A DNA stretch of 38,751 nt. It comes from Streptomyces sp. SID486 (GTDB taxonomy: Bacteria; Actinomycetota; Actinomycetes; Streptomycetales; Streptomycetaceae). Positions 1 to 7,550 of this stretch are shown here, in pieces. The notes beneath the pieces are model-generated. The model was not told the origin of the DNA, did no database searches, and saw only the letters and a list, made by a program, of their open reading frames with translations. Position numbers and translations under genes: made by a program. Within the stretch, counting starts at the first letter, position 1; each line of letters begins with the position of its first letter. The stretch is from positions 1 to 38,751 of the forward strand of contig NZ_WWJT01000386.1 of assembly GCF_009865385.1 (NCBI RefSeq), in the 5' to 3' direction.

Positions 1-103
1 CGGCGGGCCGGTGGAGCCGCCGCGGGGAGCGCGTGACGGTGCGGGTCCGCCAAAACGTTTCCACTGCGGAACCAATCGCGCCCGCCCTGTCGTCTACGGG
101 GGC

Positions 104-667
104 GTGCAGCGTCAAGGCTCCATCGGCGGCAGCGCCGCGATCCGCATCCGGGTGACAGGAGGTGTCCTCCTCGTCGCGCACCTCGCCGTGGTCGCCTGGC
201 TGATGCTGCGTCCCCTGGACGTCCCCTGGGTGATGCCCCCGAATCTGCGCCCGCTGGCCGGTATCCGGTCCGATCTGGCGCTGGGCTGGCCGGGTGCCGC
301 CAGACCCCTCTGCGAGGGGCTCGCGCTGCTCGCGCCGCTGGGCGTACTGCTCCCGGCGGCGCACGGCAGGATCGCCGTCTCCCCGCTCGCCTCGCTGATC
401 CGTACGGCCGCGGCCGGCGCGCTGCTCTCCCTCGGCATCGCCCTGCTGCAGACCGGTGTGCCGGGCCGGGTCGTGGACGTCGACTCGGTGCTGCTGAACA
501 CCGCGGGGGTCGTCCTGGCCCACCTGGCCTTCGTGCCGGCGGGCCGGGCCTGGCTGCGCGGGCAGCAGGCGCGGGAGCCCGGTGCGGCCGGGCAGGTGGT
601 CACCGTCCAGGAGGAGCTGTCTCAGGGGCGTACCCCGACGATTCCCAGGGTCGGTATCGCCCCGTAG
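104..667 (+). CDS. VanZ-like membrane protein
   Basis: Predicted small integral membrane protein of 187 residues. I see three to four hydrophobic stretches: near residues 15-35, 70-90, and a long one near 100-145. The sequence GRVVDVDSVLLNTAG near residues 125-140 matches the conserved C-terminal signature of VanZ-like proteins (Arg/Asp-rich turn followed by LNTxG). VanZ gives low-level teicoplanin resistance in enterococci; most actinobacterial homologues have no known role and no glycopeptide genes are nearby, so I infer only an envelope protein. I chose GTG 104 because the 31 residues upstream to ATG 11 are hydrophilic and unlike the family, and a G-run lies just upstream. The ATG 11 start cannot be excluded. 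Confidence 0.72.
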   Translation: MQRQGSIGGSAAIRIRVTGGVLLVAHLAVVAWLMLRPLDVPWVMPPNLRPLAGIRSDLALGWPGAARPLCEGLALLAPLGVLLPAAHGRIAVSPLASLIRTAAAGALLSLGIALLQTGVPGRVVDVDSVLLNTAGVVLAHLAFVPAGRAWLRGQQAREPGAAGQVVTVQEELSQGRTPTIPRVGIAP

Positions 668-776
668 AGCGATGCTTCGTCCCGTTCGTCTCCGTACCGT
701 GGACAACAGTTGAGGGGTCCCGACCGGGAGCCCGCCACCGGCTCTCGATCGAGCCGACGACCACGGAGGATCCGAC

Positions 777-986
777 ATGACCGCCCTTGCCCGCCCCACC
801 CACGGCCGGATGATCGGCGGGGTCTGCGCCGCACTCGCCCGGCGCTTCGGCACCTCGGCCACGACGATGCGGGTGATCTTCCTGGTCTCCTGCCTGCTGC
901 CGGGCCCCCAGTTCCTGGTCTACATAGCGCTGTGGCTGCTGCTGCCGTCCGAGGACAAGGCGGACAGGGCCCGTACCGCCTGGTGA
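777..986 (+). CDS. PspC domain-containing small membrane protein
   Basis: A 69-residue protein made almost entirely of one PspC domain. An N-terminal segment with GRMIGGVCAALARRFG is followed by a hydrophobic helix (about residues 35-60) and a short charged tail. Known PspC proteins are inner-membrane proteins linked to phage-shock or envelope-stress responses; actinobacterial single-domain members are largely uncharacterised. The start ATG has a good GGAGG site at 765-769, seven bases away. No partner psp gene is next to it. A 6-bp hairpin (1061-1075) lies between its end and the convergent secreted-protein gene. Confidence 0.85.
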   Translation: MTALARPTHGRMIGGVCAALARRFGTSATTMRVIFLVSCLLPGPQFLVYIALWLLLPSEDKADRARTAW

Positions 987-1060
987 GCGGGGCACGGCAG
1001 CCCGCGGCGACCGGCGAACCCCGAGGGGTGCGCGGGCGCGCGCACGCCGCCGGGGCGCTC

Positions 1061-1075
1061 CCGGACGGTGTCCGG
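1061..1075. terminator. possible weak terminator hairpin
   Basis: CCGGAC (1061-1066) and GTCCGG (1070-1075) form a perfect 6-bp stem with a 3-nt loop, in the gap between the convergent PspC and secreted-protein genes. There is no U tract, and such short hairpins are frequent in GC-rich DNA. Confidence 0.3.
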
Positions 1076-1114
1076 TGCGCCCCGACGGCGTCGTACGGCC
1101 GGCGGCCCGCGGTG

Positions 1115-1474
1115 TCAGCCGAGCGGGATCCCGTTCACCGGCACCCCGTGCGTGGGCAGTCCCGTGTTCTGCAGCGGCAGTCCGCCGAGCAGCGCGGCGG
1201 CCGGCGCGGTCGGACCCTCGGCGAGGACCTTCTGCACGGCGGGCTGGGCGGCGGCCACCCCGGCGCCCAGGGCACCCTGCCCCTGGGTGAGCGCCTCGGT
1301 GGCACCCGGCAGCGCCTTGCCGACGTTCTCGGCCGGCAGCGTCCTGGTGACGAGGTCCAGGGCCTGCCCGGCGTCCGGGACGGCCGGGGCGGCGTTGGCC
1401 GCGCCCGCGCCGACGGCGGCGATGGCGGCACCGAGGGCGGCGACGCCCAGGGTCTTGGCAGCAGACTGCTTCAT
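1115..1474 (-). CDS. small secreted protein, function unknown
   Basis: A 119-residue protein with a clear Sec signal peptide: MKQ start, a hydrophobic Ala-rich core, and a likely signal peptidase I site after AANA near residue 28. The mature part is low-complexity, rich in Ala, Pro, Gly and Leu, without cysteines, and carries a C-terminal GLPTHGVPVNGIPLG tail. I do not recognise a family. AAGGAC about ten bases before the ATG is a plausible ribosome site. It stands alone and convergent to the PspC gene. Many streptomycetes encode such Ala/Gly/Pro-rich secreted proteins of unknown role. Confidence 0.7.
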   Translation of the reverse strand: MKQSAAKTLGVAALGAAIAAVGAGAANAAPAVPDAGQALDLVTRTLPAENVGKALPGATEALTQGQGALGAGVAAAQPAVQKVLAEGPTAPAAALLGGLPLQNTGLPTHGVPVNGIPLG

Positions 1475-1572
1475 GGTGAATGCGTCCTTGCGAGCGGAGA
1501 CGGGTGATCACAAACGATCTGAGCGGTCCACGACCGTAAACATCCCGGACCACCCCCCGCAAACACCGAAAT

Positions 1573-1599
1573 GCGGACGCCTTGTGAAAGCACGTCCGC
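1573..1599 (-). terminator. hairpin downstream of add
   Basis: GCGGACG (1573-1579) pairs with CGTCCGC (1593-1599) around a 13-nt loop, about 27 nt after the adenosine deaminase stop. There is a short T run on the plus side only. Plausible terminator, not strong. Confidence 0.4.
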
Positions 1600-1625
1600 T
1601 TTCCGTACCGGCAGGAGCACGGTGA

Positions 1626-2813
1626 CTAGACCTCCGGACCGCCGGAACCGCTGGTGGACGCGGTCTGCCGGAACAGCCATTCGGATTTCAGTTCGGCATA
1701 GCCGGGCTTGATCACGTCATTGATCATCGCGAGTCGTTCATCGAAAGGAATGAACGCTGATTTCATCGCATTGACGGAGAACCACTGCAGATCGTCGAGC
1801 GTATAACCGAATGCGTCGACGAGGTGCTCGAATTCCCGGCTCATGCTGGTGTGGGACATCAGCCGGTTGTCGGTGTTCACCGTGGCGCGGAAGTGCAGCC
1901 GGCGCAGCAGTCCGATCGGATGCTCGGCGTAGGAGGGCGCGGCGCCCGTCTGCAGGTTGGAGCTGGGGCACAGTTCCAGCGGGATCCGTTTGTCCCGCAC
2001 GTAGGAGGCGAGCCGGCCGAGCCGGACCGAGCCGTCGTCGCGGACCTCGATGTCGTCGATGATCCGCACCCCGTGGCCGAGCCGGTCGGCCCCGCACCAC
2101 TGGAGCGCCTGCCAGATGGAGGGCAGCCCGAAGGCTTCGCCGGCGTGGATGGTGAAGTGGTTGTTCTCCCGCTTCAGGTACTCGAAGGCGTCGAGGTGGC
2201 GGGTGGGCGGGTAGCCGGCCTCGGCACCGGCGATGTCGAAGCCGACCACGCCGACGTCCCGGTGGCGGTTGGCGAGTTCGGCGATCTCCAGTGAGCGGGC
2301 GGCGTGCCGCATGGCGGTCAGCAGGGCGCCGACCCGGATCCGGTGGCCGTTCTCCCGGGCCAGCCGCTCCCCCTGCCGGAACCCCTCGTTGACGGCCTCG
2401 ACCACCTCTTCCAGGGTCAGCCCCGCTTCGAGGTGCTGCTCGGGCGCGTACCGCACCTCGGCGTAGACGACCCCGTCCTCGGCGAGGTCCTCGGCGCACT
2501 CCCGGGCCACCCGGATCAGGGCCTCGCGGGTCTGCATCACGCCTACGGTGTGCCGGAAGGTCTCCAGATACCGCTCCAGCGAGCCGGAGTCGGCGGCCTC
2601 CCGGAACCAGAGACCGAGCTTGTCCGGGTCGGTGTCGGGAAGATCGGTGTACCCGGTCTCCCGGGCGAGTTCGACGACGGTCCCCGGGCGGAGCCCGCCG
2701 TCGAGATGATCGTGCAGCAGTACCTTGGCCGCCCGGCGGATCTGGTCCGGCGTCGGGACGTGTGCCGGCACGGACGCCGGGACGGCCGCCATGGGTGCAG
2801 TCTGGCTCGTCAT
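1626..2813 (-). CDS. add: adenosine deaminase
   Basis: Converts adenosine (and deoxyadenosine) to inosine and ammonia in the cytoplasm; purine salvage. The 395-residue product has the amidohydrolase TIM-barrel signatures: zinc-binding HDH at residues 34-36 (LLHDHLDGG), the catalytic HAGE motif, LGHGVR, and a C-terminal TVNTDN motif. The canonical ending of that last motif is TDD, so the second Asp is Asn here; I recall the same variant in other actinobacterial adenosine deaminases. The N-terminal 20 residues are Ala/Pro/Val-rich and probably disordered. There is no proper Shine-Dalgarno site. A TAGAGT hexamer ends six bases before the ATG, so the mRNA is probably leaderless. A 12-bp palindrome shared with the nucleoside transporter genes lies just upstream, suggesting co-regulation with them. 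Confidence 0.95.
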   Translation of the reverse strand: MTSQTAPMAAVPASVPAHVPTPDQIRRAAKVLLHDHLDGGLRPGTVVELARETGYTDLPDTDPDKLGLWFREAADSGSLERYLETFRHTVGVMQTREALIRVARECAEDLAEDGVVYAEVRYAPEQHLEAGLTLEEVVEAVNEGFRQGERLARENGHRIRVGALLTAMRHAARSLEIAELANRHRDVGVVGFDIAGAEAGYPPTRHLDAFEYLKRENNHFTIHAGEAFGLPSIWQALQWCGADRLGHGVRIIDDIEVRDDGSVRLGRLASYVRDKRIPLELCPSSNLQTGAAPSYAEHPIGLLRRLHFRATVNTDNRLMSHTSMSREFEHLVDAFGYTLDDLQWFSVNAMKSAFIPFDERLAMINDVIKPGYAELKSEWLFRQTASTSGSGGPEV

Positions 2814-2819
2814 TTCCGC

Positions 2820-2825
2820 ACTCTA
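2820..2825 (-). promoter_or_regulatory. -10 hexamer for leaderless add
   Basis: TAGAGT read on the minus strand, ending six bases before the add ATG. It fits the TANNNT -10 pattern of leaderless streptomycete promoters. No good -35 is visible. Confidence 0.45.
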
Positions 2826-2829
2826 ACTC

Positions 2830-2841
2830 CTACGCGCGTAG
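2830..2841. promoter_or_regulatory. palindromic operator-like site upstream of add
   Basis: Perfect 12-bp palindrome CTACGCGCGTAG, just upstream of the add -10. On the minus strand the flanks read CTCTACGCGCGTAGG. A near copy lies upstream of the ABC ATPase (14453-14464) and a third, more diverged one upstream of the BMP lipoprotein gene (15703-15714). I infer binding by a dimeric repressor of nucleoside genes; no candidate regulator lies beside any site. Confidence 0.6.
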
Positions 2842-2947
2842 AGCGACCGGTGCGCGCGGCGGCTCTTTTCCGGCGGTTTTCCGCCGATGCGGAACGGTGA
2901 CCCCCGGGACGGGTTTCGTACACCCCGGCTTCTGACACTGTTCTGTC

Positions 2948-3715
2948 ATGGGACAGCAATCGACACCGGTCCGAACGGCCGGACTGGGAAAGGCAGTCGG
3001 CCCCGGGCCGACGTCGGTGAGCGGAGCGGTGCTGCTGCTCCCCGGCGGGGAGGAGGTCTCCGCCCGCCGGCCGTCCCCCTTCCGGGCGACGGCCCTGATC
3101 CGCTCCCTGGGCCGGGTGCTCGCCCGCGCGGGCCGCCCCGAGGGGCTGGCCGTCCATTGCGTCCGCTACCGCTACCGCGGCTGGAACGGCAGCGCGGCGC
3201 ACCTCGCGGCGGACGCCGAGTGGGCCGCCGACGAGGTCGTCCGGCGCTACGGGGACGTTCCCGTGTGCCTGGCCGGTGTGGACATGGGCGGGCGCGCGGC
3301 ACTGCGGGCGGGTGGCCATGAAGCCGTCAACTCCGTGGTGGCGCTGGCTCCCTGGCTGCCGGAGGAAGACGTCGCCGCGCCCGCGGAGCCGGTCAAGCAG
3401 CTGGTCGGGCGGCGGGTGCTGATCGCGCACGGCACGAACGACGAACGGACCGATCCAGAGCTGTCGTTCCGCTTCGCGGCGCGCGCGAAGAAGGCCAACC
3501 GGGAGGTGTGCCGGTTCGAGGTGCACTCCGACGGACACGGACTGCACGGGCACCGGGGGGAAGTGCTCAGCCTGTCGGCGGACTTCGTGATGGGCGCGCT
3601 GTTCGGCTGTCCGGTGTCCCGGCCGGTGGAGGACGCGCTGGCCGCACCGCCGCCGATCGGCCTCCGGATGCCGCTGGCCGCGGGGTTCGGCCGGTCGTTG
3701 AAGTTGAAGCGGTAG
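2948..3715 (+). CDS. alpha/beta-hydrolase-fold protein with Asp at the nucleophile position
   Basis: A 255-residue cytoplasmic protein resembling dienelactone-hydrolase-like alpha/beta hydrolases. The nucleophile-elbow sequence is GVDMGG (residues 110-115), with Asp112 where Ser or Cys is usual. The acid region HGTNDERTDP (161-170) and a histidine region SDGHGLHGH (194-202) are in the expected order. Asp nucleophiles are known in haloalkane dehalogenases and epoxide hydrolases of this fold, so activity is possible, but the protein could also be catalytically altered; its substrate is unknown. It is divergent from add and convergent with the LysR gene. ATG 2948 has no clear ribosome site; GTG 3017 is an in-frame alternative that would still keep the first core strand. 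Confidence 0.75.
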   Translation: MGQQSTPVRTAGLGKAVGPGPTSVSGAVLLLPGGEEVSARRPSPFRATALIRSLGRVLARAGRPEGLAVHCVRYRYRGWNGSAAHLAADAEWAADEVVRRYGDVPVCLAGVDMGGRAALRAGGHEAVNSVVALAPWLPEEDVAAPAEPVKQLVGRRVLIAHGTNDERTDPELSFRFAARAKKANREVCRFEVHSDGHGLHGHRGEVLSLSADFVMGALFGCPVSRPVEDALAAPPPIGLRMPLAAGFGRSLKLKR

Positions 3716-3740
3716 GGAGGGGCGGGGGGCAGGCCACCGG

Positions 3741-4694
3741 TCAGGACGGAAGCAGGTTGCCCCGCCTGGACAGCAGGAACTTCTTGAACGCGGCCACCGG
3801 CGGGGTGTCCGGGCGGTCGGCGAGCCAGGCGACGCCGATCTCGCGGACCGCCCGGGGGGCCGTGACCGCCAGTTCCACCACACCGGGCCGCGGCACCGTC
3901 GGCGGCGGCAGGAGGGCCACCCCCAGCCCGGCCGCGACCAGGCCCCTCAGCGTCTCCGCCTCCTCGCCCTCGAAGGCGACGCGCGGACGGAAACCGGCCT
4001 CGCGGCACAGCGAGTCGAAGATGCGGCGCAGGCCGTAGCCGGGTTCCAGGGTGACGAACGTTTCGTCCGCCGCCTCGGCCAGCCGGACGCGGCGGCGGGC
4101 GGCCAGCCGGTGGTCGGCGGGGACGACCAGGCGGAGCTTCTGCTCGTCCAGCCGACGGGCCACCAGGTCGGGCGCGTCGGGGACCGGCGAGGTGAGGCAC
4201 AGGTCCAGCTCACCGGTGCGGAGCCGCTCCAGCATCGCCTCGCCGTAGTTCTGGACCAGGCTGAAGCGGACGCGCGGGTGATCGGCGCGGAAGGCGTGCA
4301 GGAGGCCGGGTACGGTTTCGGCGCCCATGGTGTGCAGGAACCCGAAGGCGACCTTGCCGGTGGCCGGGTCGGCGTCCGCGCGGACCTCCTCCGCGGCGCG
4401 CTCGACCTCGGCGAGGGCCCGCTCGACGGAGGCGAGGAAGGTGCGGCCCGCGGTGGTGAGGGAGACGGTCCGGCCGTGCCGGGCGAACAGGTCGACGCCC
4501 AGGTCCTGCTCCAGGCGGGCCATCGCCCGGGACAGCGTGGACTGGGGGACGTTCATCTCGTGCGCGGCGCGGGTGACGTGTTCGGTACGGGCCACGCCGG
4601 CGAAGTAGGCGAGGCGGGGCGCCAGCGACAGCGCCATGTCTTCTGTGTCACCGGATGGTGACAGTCGCCCCTGTGACCTCTGCTGATGCGCCAT
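3741..4694 (-). CDS. LysR-family transcriptional regulator
   Basis: A 317-residue LTTR. The winged helix-turn-helix spans about residues 20-80, with HVTRAAHEMNVPQSTLSRAM as the recognition region, followed by a LysR substrate-binding domain from about residue 105 to the end. It is transcribed divergently from an MFS exporter gene with a 63-bp gap (4695-4757), the classic arrangement for an LTTR controlling the neighbour, so I infer it regulates the exporter and itself. I took ATG 4694 because close relatives, as I remember them, begin MAHQ; ATG 4637 (MALSLAPRL) is the alternative. The effector is unknown. A much longer upstream reading frame exists but is the antisense of the MFS gene. Confidence 0.9.
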   Translation of the reverse strand: MAHQQRSQGRLSPSGDTEDMALSLAPRLAYFAGVARTEHVTRAAHEMNVPQSTLSRAMARLEQDLGVDLFARHGRTVSLTTAGRTFLASVERALAEVERAAEEVRADADPATGKVAFGFLHTMGAETVPGLLHAFRADHPRVRFSLVQNYGEAMLERLRTGELDLCLTSPVPDAPDLVARRLDEQKLRLVVPADHRLAARRRVRLAEAADETFVTLEPGYGLRRIFDSLCREAGFRPRVAFEGEEAETLRGLVAAGLGVALLPPPTVPRPGVVELAVTAPRAVREIGVAWLADRPDTPPVAAFKKFLLSRRGNLLPS

Positions 4695-4720
4695 GGGAAC
4701 GATTATCGCAAATTCATGCA

Positions 4721-4751
4721 TTGGACGGATGAGAGCCGTGGTACCTACGGT
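4721..4751 (+). promoter_or_regulatory. putative promoter of the MFS gene (leaderless)
   Basis: TTGGAC (4721-4726) and TACGGT (4746-4751) resemble -35 and -10 boxes with a long 19-bp spacer. The -10 ends six bases before the MFS ATG at 4758 and no Shine-Dalgarno site is present, which predicts a leaderless transcript. ATGCAT (4714-4720 region) may be part of an LTTR site. Confidence 0.45.
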
Positions 4752-4757
4752 CGAAGC

Positions 4758-6065
4758 ATGTCTCCCGCCAGTACCGGGGCGTCCACCAGCGTGGACGCCG
4801 CTCGCCCCGCCGCCTCCCCCTCTCCCGCCTCTCCGGACTCTTCTGACTCCGACTCCCGGCTGAGCCCGGGCGGCCCCGGCTACCGCCGGATGAGCTTCGC
4901 CCTGTTCCTCGCCGGGGTCGCGACCTTCGCCCTCCTCTACTCCACCCAGGCCCTGCTGCCGCTGATCTCCGGTGAGTTCGGCGTCGCGGCGAGCGAGGCG
5001 AGCTGGACCGTGGCGGCGGCGACCGGCGGACTGGCCCTGTTCGTCCTGCCCATGAGCGCCCTGTCGGAGCGCTACGGCCGCCGTACCGTGATGACGGCCT
5101 CGCTGGCCGTCGCCGTCACGGTCGGCATGCTGGTGCCGTTCGCGCCGTCGATCGGCGCGCTGGTGGTGCTGCGCGGGGTCCAGGGCGCGGCGCTGGCCGG
5201 TCTGCCGGCCTCGGCGACGGCCTACCTGGCCGAAGAGGTACGGCCGAAGGCACTGGTCACGGCGATCGGGCTGTTCGTGGCGGGCAACAGCGTCGGCGGG
5301 ATGAGCGGCCGGGTGATCACCGGCTGGGTCGCCCAGGAGTGGGGCTGGCGGGTCTCGGTCGGCGTGATCGGCGCGCTCGCCGTCGCCTGCGCGGTGGCCT
5401 TCCGGCTGCTCCTGCCGGCGCCGAAGCACTTCACGGCGGGCTCGCTGCGTCCGCGCGTGCTGCTCGGCACGGTCCGCGACCACCTCTCGGACCCGCTGCT
5501 GCGCCGCCTGTACGCGATCGGCGCGCTGTTCATGACGGTGTTCGGCGGTGTGTACACCGTGATCGGCTACCGGCTGACGGCGGAGCCGTTCGGGCTGCCG
5601 CAGGGCATCGTGGGCTCGATCTTCCTGGTCTACCTGGTGGGGACGGTCTCGGCCTCCACCGCGGGCCGGCTGGTGGGCCGGCTGGGCCGCCGGGGCGCGC
5701 TGTACCTGGCGGGCGGTACGACGGCGGCCGGCCTGCTGCTGTCCCTGACCGCCGCCCTCCCGCTGGTCCTGCTCGGCCTCGTGCTGATCACCGCGGGCTT
5801 CTTCGCCGGGCACGCGGTCGCCTCCTCGGCGGTCAGCAAGACGGCCACCCACGGCCGCGCCCAGGCCTCGGCGCTGTACCAGTCGGCGTACTACATCGGC
5901 TCCAGCGCGGGCAGCACCGTCGGTGCGCTGGCCTTCCACGCGGACGGCTGGACCGGCACGGTCGCGGTCGGCCTCCTCGCGGTCCTCGGTGTCGTCACCA
6001 TCACCGCCCTCGGAACCCGGGCCGCCCGGGTGGCGGCCCGCCGGCGGCCGGTGGGCGCCCACTGA
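4758..6065 (+). CDS. MFS transporter (drug:H+ antiporter-like exporter)
   Basis: A 435-residue major facilitator protein with 12 predicted transmembrane helices after a Ser/Pro/Ala-rich cytoplasmic tail of about 45 residues. The loop 2-3 signature SERYGRRTVM (motif A type: GxLaDrxGrr family) and the AxQALLPLISGEFGV start of TM1 are typical of YnfM/AraJ-like exporters. It faces the LysR gene head to head and is probably its target. The start ATG lies six bases behind a TACGGT hexamer with no ribosome site, so it may be read from a leaderless mRNA. Substrate unknown; efflux of a toxic small molecule is the usual role of the subfamily. Confidence 0.9.
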   Translation: MSPASTGASTSVDAARPAASPSPASPDSSDSDSRLSPGGPGYRRMSFALFLAGVATFALLYSTQALLPLISGEFGVAASEASWTVAAATGGLALFVLPMSALSERYGRRTVMTASLAVAVTVGMLVPFAPSIGALVVLRGVQGAALAGLPASATAYLAEEVRPKALVTAIGLFVAGNSVGGMSGRVITGWVAQEWGWRVSVGVIGALAVACAVAFRLLLPAPKHFTAGSLRPRVLLGTVRDHLSDPLLRRLYAIGALFMTVFGGVYTVIGYRLTAEPFGLPQGIVGSIFLVYLVGTVSASTAGRLVGRLGRRGALYLAGGTTAAGLLLSLTAALPLVLLGLVLITAGFFAGHAVASSAVSKTATHGRAQASALYQSAYYIGSSAGSTVGALAFHADGWTGTVAVGLLAVLGVVTITALGTRAARVAARRRPVGAH

Positions 6066-6214
6066 GTCGGCGCACGCCCCTCACCGGCCCGGAGCAACCA
6101 CTGCGAACCGGCCGTTCTCCCACTCCGGGGGCCATTGTCAGTGGGCTGCGGTAGCTTCCCAAGTGCCGGGGCGCGAAGGCGCGCCACAGGGACGGCCACA
6201 GGGGTGGGTGGACG

Positions 6215-7228
6215 ATGGGCAACGGAACGGCGACGGCAGACCTCGACGTCGTACTGGAGAAGCACCGGACCGAGCTGACGGGGTACTGCTATCGCATGCT
6301 CGGCTCCTCCTTCGAGGCCGAGGACGCGGTCCAGGACACCCTGGTGCGGGCCTGGCGCGGCTACGACAAGTTCGAGGGCCGTTCCTCGGTGCGCTCGTGG
6401 CTCTACCGGATCGCGACGAACGTGTGCCTGGACATGCTGACGGCGGGCAACAAACGGGCGCGGCCCATGGATCTGTCCGAGGCGACCCCGCTCGCCCGGG
6501 CGGCGCTCTCCCCGCGCCCGGACAACACCTGGCTGGAGCCGATGCCGGACGCGCGCGTGCTGCCGACGGTGCAGGACCCGGCGGAGGCGGCCGTCGCGAA
6601 GGAGTCGATCCGGCTCGCCTTCATGGCGGCCCTCCAGCAGCTGCCGCCCAAGCAGCGGGCGGTGCTGATCCTGCGCGAGGTGCTGGCCTGGCGGGCGAGC
6701 GAGGTGGCCGAGCTGCTGGGCACCTCGGTGGCCTCGGTGAACAGCGCGCTGCAGCGGGCCCGGGCCACGCTGGCGGAGCACGCGGACGCGGGGACCGAGG
6801 CAGCGGTGTCCGACCCGCTGGACGAGGAGCAGCGCAAACTCCTGGAGCGCTACGTGAAGGCGTTCGAGGGCTACGACATGACGGCGCTGACGGCACTGCT
6901 GCACGAGGACGCCATCATGACGATGCCGCCGTTCGACCTGTGGCTGCGCGGCACCGCCGACATCACCGGCTTCATGACCACCATCGGCGCCTCCTGCGCC
7001 GGTTCCCGCCTGCTCCCGGTCCGGGCCAACGGACTGCCGGGGTTCGCGCACTACAAGCCGGACCCGGACAACGGCGGGTTCAGCCCGTGGGCGGTGCAGG
7101 TGCTGGAGATCTCAGAGGGCCGGATCACCGGTTTCCACTGCTTCCTCGACACCCAGCGGTGGTTCCCCCTCTTCGACCTGCCCCTCCACCTGGAAGCGGA
7201 GGCCGACGAGGTCGAGAAGGGCGTGTAG
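6215..7228 (+). CDS. ECF sigma factor, SigG/SigX5-like, with SnoaL-like C-terminal domain
   Basis: A 337-residue RNA polymerase sigma factor. Region 2 (about residues 8-85) contains YRMLGSSFEAEDAVQDTLVRAWR and region 4 (about 130-190) contains LPPKQRAVLILREVLAWRASEVAELLGTS (split here only by reading) with the helix-turn-helix. After residue 205 there is a SnoaL/NTF2-like domain, as in the TIGR02960-type, SigG- and SigJ-like factors, where such a domain modulates activity in place of a classical anti-sigma. GGTGGA precedes the ATG. There is no anti-sigma gene beside it; instead its 3' end overlaps a convergent STAS gene by 117 bp. Promoter targets are unknown. Confidence 0.88.
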   Translation: MGNGTATADLDVVLEKHRTELTGYCYRMLGSSFEAEDAVQDTLVRAWRGYDKFEGRSSVRSWLYRIATNVCLDMLTAGNKRARPMDLSEATPLARAALSPRPDNTWLEPMPDARVLPTVQDPAEAAVAKESIRLAFMAALQQLPPKQRAVLILREVLAWRASEVAELLGTSVASVNSALQRARATLAEHADAGTEAAVSDPLDEEQRKLLERYVKAFEGYDMTALTALLHEDAIMTMPPFDLWLRGTADITGFMTTIGASCAGSRLLPVRANGLPGFAHYKPDPDNGGFSPWAVQVLEISEGRITGFHCFLDTQRWFPLFDLPLHLEAEADEVEKGV

Positions 7229-7465
7229 CGCGGGATCGGGGTCCCGCAGCCGTATCCGCCCGCCGGCCCGGCGGGCGGTGAGTTCCAGCCGGGCGAGCAG
7301 GTCGACGACGGCCAGCCCCGGGGGGCCGAGACCGCCCACGTCACACACGACCACCCCGGGCCGGCCGGGCTCCAGCAGGGCCCTGAGATCGGCGCACAGC
7401 CCGGCCACCTCGTCACGGCGGACGGGGCCGGGCAGCACGAGCACGGCGGGCGTCTTGGCATCCAC
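7112..7465 (-). CDS. STAS-domain protein (anti-sigma-antagonist-like)
   Basis: A 117-residue protein with a STAS-like fold pattern: PAVLVLPGPV strand, a helix, GVVVCDVGGLGPPGLAVVDLLARL (the usual D-x-S phosphorylation region, here without Ser after Asp), then RRAGGRIRLRDP. In classical anti-sigma antagonists a Ser or Thr at this loop is phosphorylated; here the loop reads DVGGLGPPG, so phospho-control is unlikely or different. It starts at GTG 7465. Its last 39 codons run antisense to the last 39 codons of the ECF sigma gene. Both frames have normal Streptomyces codon use, and I believe both are real. Partner unknown. Confidence 0.68.
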   Translation of the reverse strand: MDAKTPAVLVLPGPVRRDEVAGLCADLRALLEPGRPGVVVCDVGGLGPPGLAVVDLLARLELTARRAGGRIRLRDPDPALHALLDLVGLRFQVEGQVEEGEPPLGVEEAVETGDPAL

Positions 7466-7550
7466 GTGCGGGTAGACCGGCGGGCCGGGCGGAACTCATC
7501 GCCGGAGATCACATTGACCGCTCACCCCTGCCCGGCGGAGGGTGGCCCCT

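Noticed and set aside
11..103. Start of the VanZ-like gene at ATG 11.
   Set aside because: The added 31 residues are charged and low-complexity and unlike the family; GTG 104 is preferred.
4695..6062. Minus-strand extension of the LysR frame to over 770 codons.
   Set aside because: It is antisense to the MFS gene; the upstream part is Arg/Gly/Gln-rich nonsense, and the LysR domain starts only at 4694.
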